Translations under genes and position numbers: made by a program
The notes under the pieces: generated by a model
The model's database searches: none
What the model was told of the DNA's origin: nothing
Seen by the model: the letters and a program-made list of their open reading frames with translations, nothing else
Shown here: positions 5,856-8,085 of the stretch, one piece after another
Layout of the letters: each line of letters starts with the position of its first letter
Numbering within the stretch: position 1 is the first letter of the stretch
DNA from: Elusimicrobiaceae bacterium
GTDB lineage: Bacteria; Elusimicrobiota; Elusimicrobia; Elusimicrobiales; Elusimicrobiaceae
Assembly (NCBI GenBank): GCA_024405075.1
Contig: JAKSPG010000051.1
Location: 1-8,085, forward strand
DNA: 8,085 nucleotides
Direction: 5' to 3'

Positions 5856-7577
5856 ATGCAACGATTTTTTGCGCCTTTCAAAATACAGTGGAAATTACTA
5901 CTCATTTTATCCGTTCCGGCGGTACTACTTGGTATTTTCGGGCTGTATCAAGTCGGACGGCTGACGCTCTCTAACGCGCTCGCGCTCACGCTTATCAAGG
6001 GCTTGTGTGAGTTTTGTTTTATCGGTTTGGGGTTGGCGTTACTTAATTTAATCGGACTTAAAAACAAGTGGGTGCTGGCCGTCATCGGATTTTTTTATTA
6101 CATCGCTATGACGGCGGATTTTGTGCTTTTAGTCTATTTCCGCGAACGATTCGGCGCGAAGTATTTGGATACGTTACAGGGCGGCGATTACAATTTCATG
6201 ACCGATTGGCGGTTACTGACGTACTTTGTACTTTTATTTTTATTTTGTTCGTTTGTGTTCCGCCGCTTTTTTACCGCTACTCCCGTCAAAGAAACCGCAA
6301 AACGCGCGGCGGTGTGTTTAGCCGGATTTCTTTTGTTACTAACGTGGAGCCCGCTAAAGTTACTCCCCGCGCCGGATGATTTTTACACGTCCTACTTTGT
6401 TCCCCCTTCCCCCATATATACATTGCAAACTAAACTAGCCAAAACGCCCCTGGCGCGGTTTACGTTAGACGAACACACCGCCGCGCTGGCACACAAGTAC
6501 AACATTTTTTCCGCCAAGAATACGGGCGTTGGTAAAGAATATAACCGCGTAATTTTGATTGCGTCCGAGTCACTTTCCAATAAATACATGCACCATTTCA
6601 ATCCCAATATCCCGCCGCAGGCCAGCGCGCCTTTGGATAAATTGTATGAGAATTACCCCTCGGCCTCGTTGCGGCACGTATCGCTTTCCACGCTCTATGG
6701 GTTGACGGTTATTTTCACCTCGCACCCGTTTGTGCGCGTGTCGGTGGAAAATGACTATTCCGTTTCATTCGTGCGTATACTGAAAGAACGCGGTTTTCAC
6801 ACGGCATTTTTGCGCGGCGCGAACGAAACGTATATGGACGAACACCTGTATTTTAAACAAGCCGGGTTTGAAAATGTCGTCGGAGCTACATATTTTCAAA
6901 CGCGCGAAGATTACAAAAAATACCTCAATTGGTGGGGCTTGTTGGACCGCAAATTGTTTGACTATGCCTTGGAATATTTGGGCGCGCACAAAAACGAAAA
7001 GACGTTTATCACCCTCTTAACGGTGGACTCACACGTGCCGCTGGGGCGGCTGGATTATCTGGACGAAACATACACGGAAATTGACCATAAAGATTATCAA
7101 ACGCCCACCTTGCCGCGTGCGTTTGCGCGCTTTGGGCAGGACGTGGAGCGGTTTTTGGAAGGGCTTAAAAAGAACGGCTTGTGGGACGACAAAACGCTTG
7201 TTCTCATTATGCCGGACCACCCCTCTTATTCCAATATGCCCACGGTAGATTTGTTTACTCCGTTTAAACCGGAGTACGACAATTTGCCGTTTATCATGGT
7301 AACTAAAAACAAAATTACCGCGCCCGTTACCACCAACCCACTTGCCAGCCAATTAGATATCGCGCCGACGGTACTGGACTTACTTAACATAGAACCGCCA
7401 AAAGCGTTTTTCGGGCACAGTTTATTTGACACGAACGCGCAAAGAAGCGTGTTTGACATCAAAGAAGATTACGCCGTAATTACCACAGAAAACGGCAAGC
7501 ACGTGATGCCCTTAAACACCACGTGCGCGGAAGAAAAAGAACTGCTTAAACTGATGACAACGATTGTGAAGAATTAA
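5856..7577 (+). CDS. LtaS-like membrane phosphotransferase/sulfatase-superfamily protein
   Basis: The 573-residue protein has the lipoteichoic acid synthase layout: five N-terminal membrane helices (about 14-33, 41-66, 72-95, 119-138, 152-170) and an external alkaline-phosphatase-fold domain. Putative metal and catalytic residues are Glu238 (LIASESL), Thr279 as nucleophile (STLYGL), His393 (TVDSHVPLG), and Asp454 and His455 (LIMPDHPS). The family hallmark QLDIAPTVLDLLNIEPP (499-515) and the following GHSLFD are also present. Relatives transfer phosphoglycerol or phosphoethanolamine from phospholipids to teichoic acid, periplasmic glucans, lipid A or proteins. The substrate here cannot be told. 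As teichoic acids are not expected in an outer-membrane organism, a glycan, lipid or surface-protein target is more plausible. It lies between two pilin genes and ends 2 bp from convergent pilin 4. No Shine-Dalgarno precedes the ATG. The C-terminal tail after about 535 is less family-like. Confidence 0.87.
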   Translation: MQRFFAPFKIQWKLLLILSVPAVLLGIFGLYQVGRLTLSNALALTLIKGLCEFCFIGLGLALLNLIGLKNKWVLAVIGFFYYIAMTADFVLLVYFRERFGAKYLDTLQGGDYNFMTDWRLLTYFVLLFLFCSFVFRRFFTATPVKETAKRAAVCLAGFLLLLTWSPLKLLPAPDDFYTSYFVPPSPIYTLQTKLAKTPLARFTLDEHTAALAHKYNIFSAKNTGVGKEYNRVILIASESLSNKYMHHFNPNIPPQASAPLDKLYENYPSASLRHVSLSTLYGLTVIFTSHPFVRVSVENDYSVSFVRILKERGFHTAFLRGANETYMDEHLYFKQAGFENVVGATYFQTREDYKKYLNWWGLLDRKLFDYALEYLGAHKNEKTFITLLTVDSHVPLGRLDYLDETYTEIDHKDYQTPTLPRAFARFGQDVERFLEGLKKNGLWDDKTLVLIMPDHPSYSNMPTVDLFTPFKPEYDNLPFIMVTKNKITAPVTTNPLASQLDIAPTVLDLLNIEPPKAFFGHSLFDTNAQRSVFDIKEDYAVITTENGKHVMPLNTTCAEEKELLKLMTTIVKN

Positions 7578-7579
7578 AT

Positions 7580-8085
7580 CTAAATGGAAAAAGAAAATTC
7601 GTGCACATTGCCGTTTTCAAGCACCACAGGGTTCTTTTTCCCCGTCAACTGCGCACATATAATATCCCCTATGCGGTTATTTCTAACATAACAATACCCA
7701 TACCCCGTTGAAGTTAACGGCAACGACCATTGCAAAATCGTGGTAGAACCGTTAGAGATGTTACAAAAAGCCAAGGAACCCGTCTTTTGATAAACAACAC
7801 AGTAAGTGTAGGAATTTAGCCAACCACTTCCGCCTTCTGTAAAATTGGCAAAAGTAATATCTAATTCAGCAATATCCGACGAAAAAGTTCCGTTTGCTAA
7901 ATGATATCTCATTTGTGCCTCACGAATTGCTTTTATGGCACTCAAGGCTTGTGTGGCTTTAGATTTGGCAACCGCTACCTGGTACTTCGGCAACGCCACC
8001 GCCGCCAAAATGCCGATAATTAACACAACCACTAACAACTCTATTAACGTAAATGCTTTTGCGTCTACACGACCCACTACACCAC
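7580..8085 (-). CDS. Type IV pilin-like protein (pilin 4), 5' end beyond window
   Basis: The frame is open to the right edge, giving about 167 residues. The visible leader ends GRVDAKA with Ala at -1, then FTLIELLVVVLIIGILAAV with Glu5. Next come ALPKYQVAVAKSKATQALSAIKAIREAQMRYHLANGTF and a distinct globular domain with four cysteines (YCV, FCN, YCY, ICA). The GTG at 8077 could be read as a start, but it has no ribosome site. The leader aligns with the longer one of pilin 1 (TGRLDIKA against VGRVDAKA), so the true start is probably several codons further right, outside the window. Whether this gene also has the A11 promoter cannot be seen. It converges on the LtaS-like gene with a 2-bp gap and no terminator hairpin between them. 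Confidence 0.9.
   Translation of the reverse strand, partial: GVVGRVDAKAFTLIELLVVVLIIGILAAVALPKYQVAVAKSKATQALSAIKAIREAQMRYHLANGTFSSDIAELDITFANFTEGGSGWLNSYTYCVVYQKTGSLAFCNISNGSTTILQWSLPLTSTGYGYCYVRNNRIGDIICAQLTGKKNPVVLENGNVHEFSFSI

Noticed and set aside
1877..8085. Silent pilin cassettes for gene conversion, as in Neisseria pilS
   Set aside because: Each complete pilin has its own promoter and start, and the shared region differs at many synonymous positions. That is unlike recently recombining cassettes.

Overview
The window most likely comes from a member of the Elusimicrobiota, probably a gut Elusimicrobiaceae lineage. The basis is the abundance of prepilin-type genes that share a near-identical N-terminus (FTLIELLVVVLIIGILAAV) and are scattered singly among housekeeping genes. 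This pattern is known from Elusimicrobium-type genomes. No rRNA or other marker is present to confirm it, so the assignment is an inference. Base composition looks moderate (mid-40s % GC by eye). I see no tRNA, rRNA, CRISPR array or insertion sequence.

Layout. Positions 1-724 (-) hold the N-terminal part of an MFS transporter that runs off the left edge. Divergent from it, 838-1545 (+) encodes a YggS/PLPBP-family pyridoxal-phosphate protein, translationally coupled to a DUF167/YggU protein (1542-1808, +). That operon ends in a strong intrinsic terminator. Next is a divergent pair of type IV pilin genes (pilin 1, 1877-2428, -; pilin 2, 2674-3165, +). A perfect bidirectional hairpin then separates pilin 2 from a convergent threonyl-tRNA synthetase gene (3253-5064, -). 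Pilin 3 (5254-5808, +) lies divergent from thrS and is followed by a five-TM LtaS/sulfatase-superfamily transferase (5856-7577, +). That gene converges with only 2 bp to spare on pilin 4 (7580-8085, -), whose 5' end lies beyond the right edge.

The unusual content is the pilin set. Each gene keeps the same assembly helix but has a different C-terminal domain with an even number of cysteines. The three genes whose upstream regions are visible carry an identical 18-bp element (ATC, eleven A, CGAT). In each it sits in the spacer of a promoter with a perfect TTGACA -35 and a 16-bp -35/-10 distance. In pilin 1 the element is inverted relative to the gene, yet the -35 is still on the correct side. 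This suggests a shared pilin regulon or a homopolymer-based switch. Pilin 2 also has a CTG as its only plausible start and an Ala in place of the Glu5 that pilin assembly normally needs. The housekeeping genes (yggS, yggU, thrS) are ordinary, but thrS has no TGS domain and has a structured 5' region. Several non-pilin genes place a -10 box so close to the ATG that leaderless transcription is possible.
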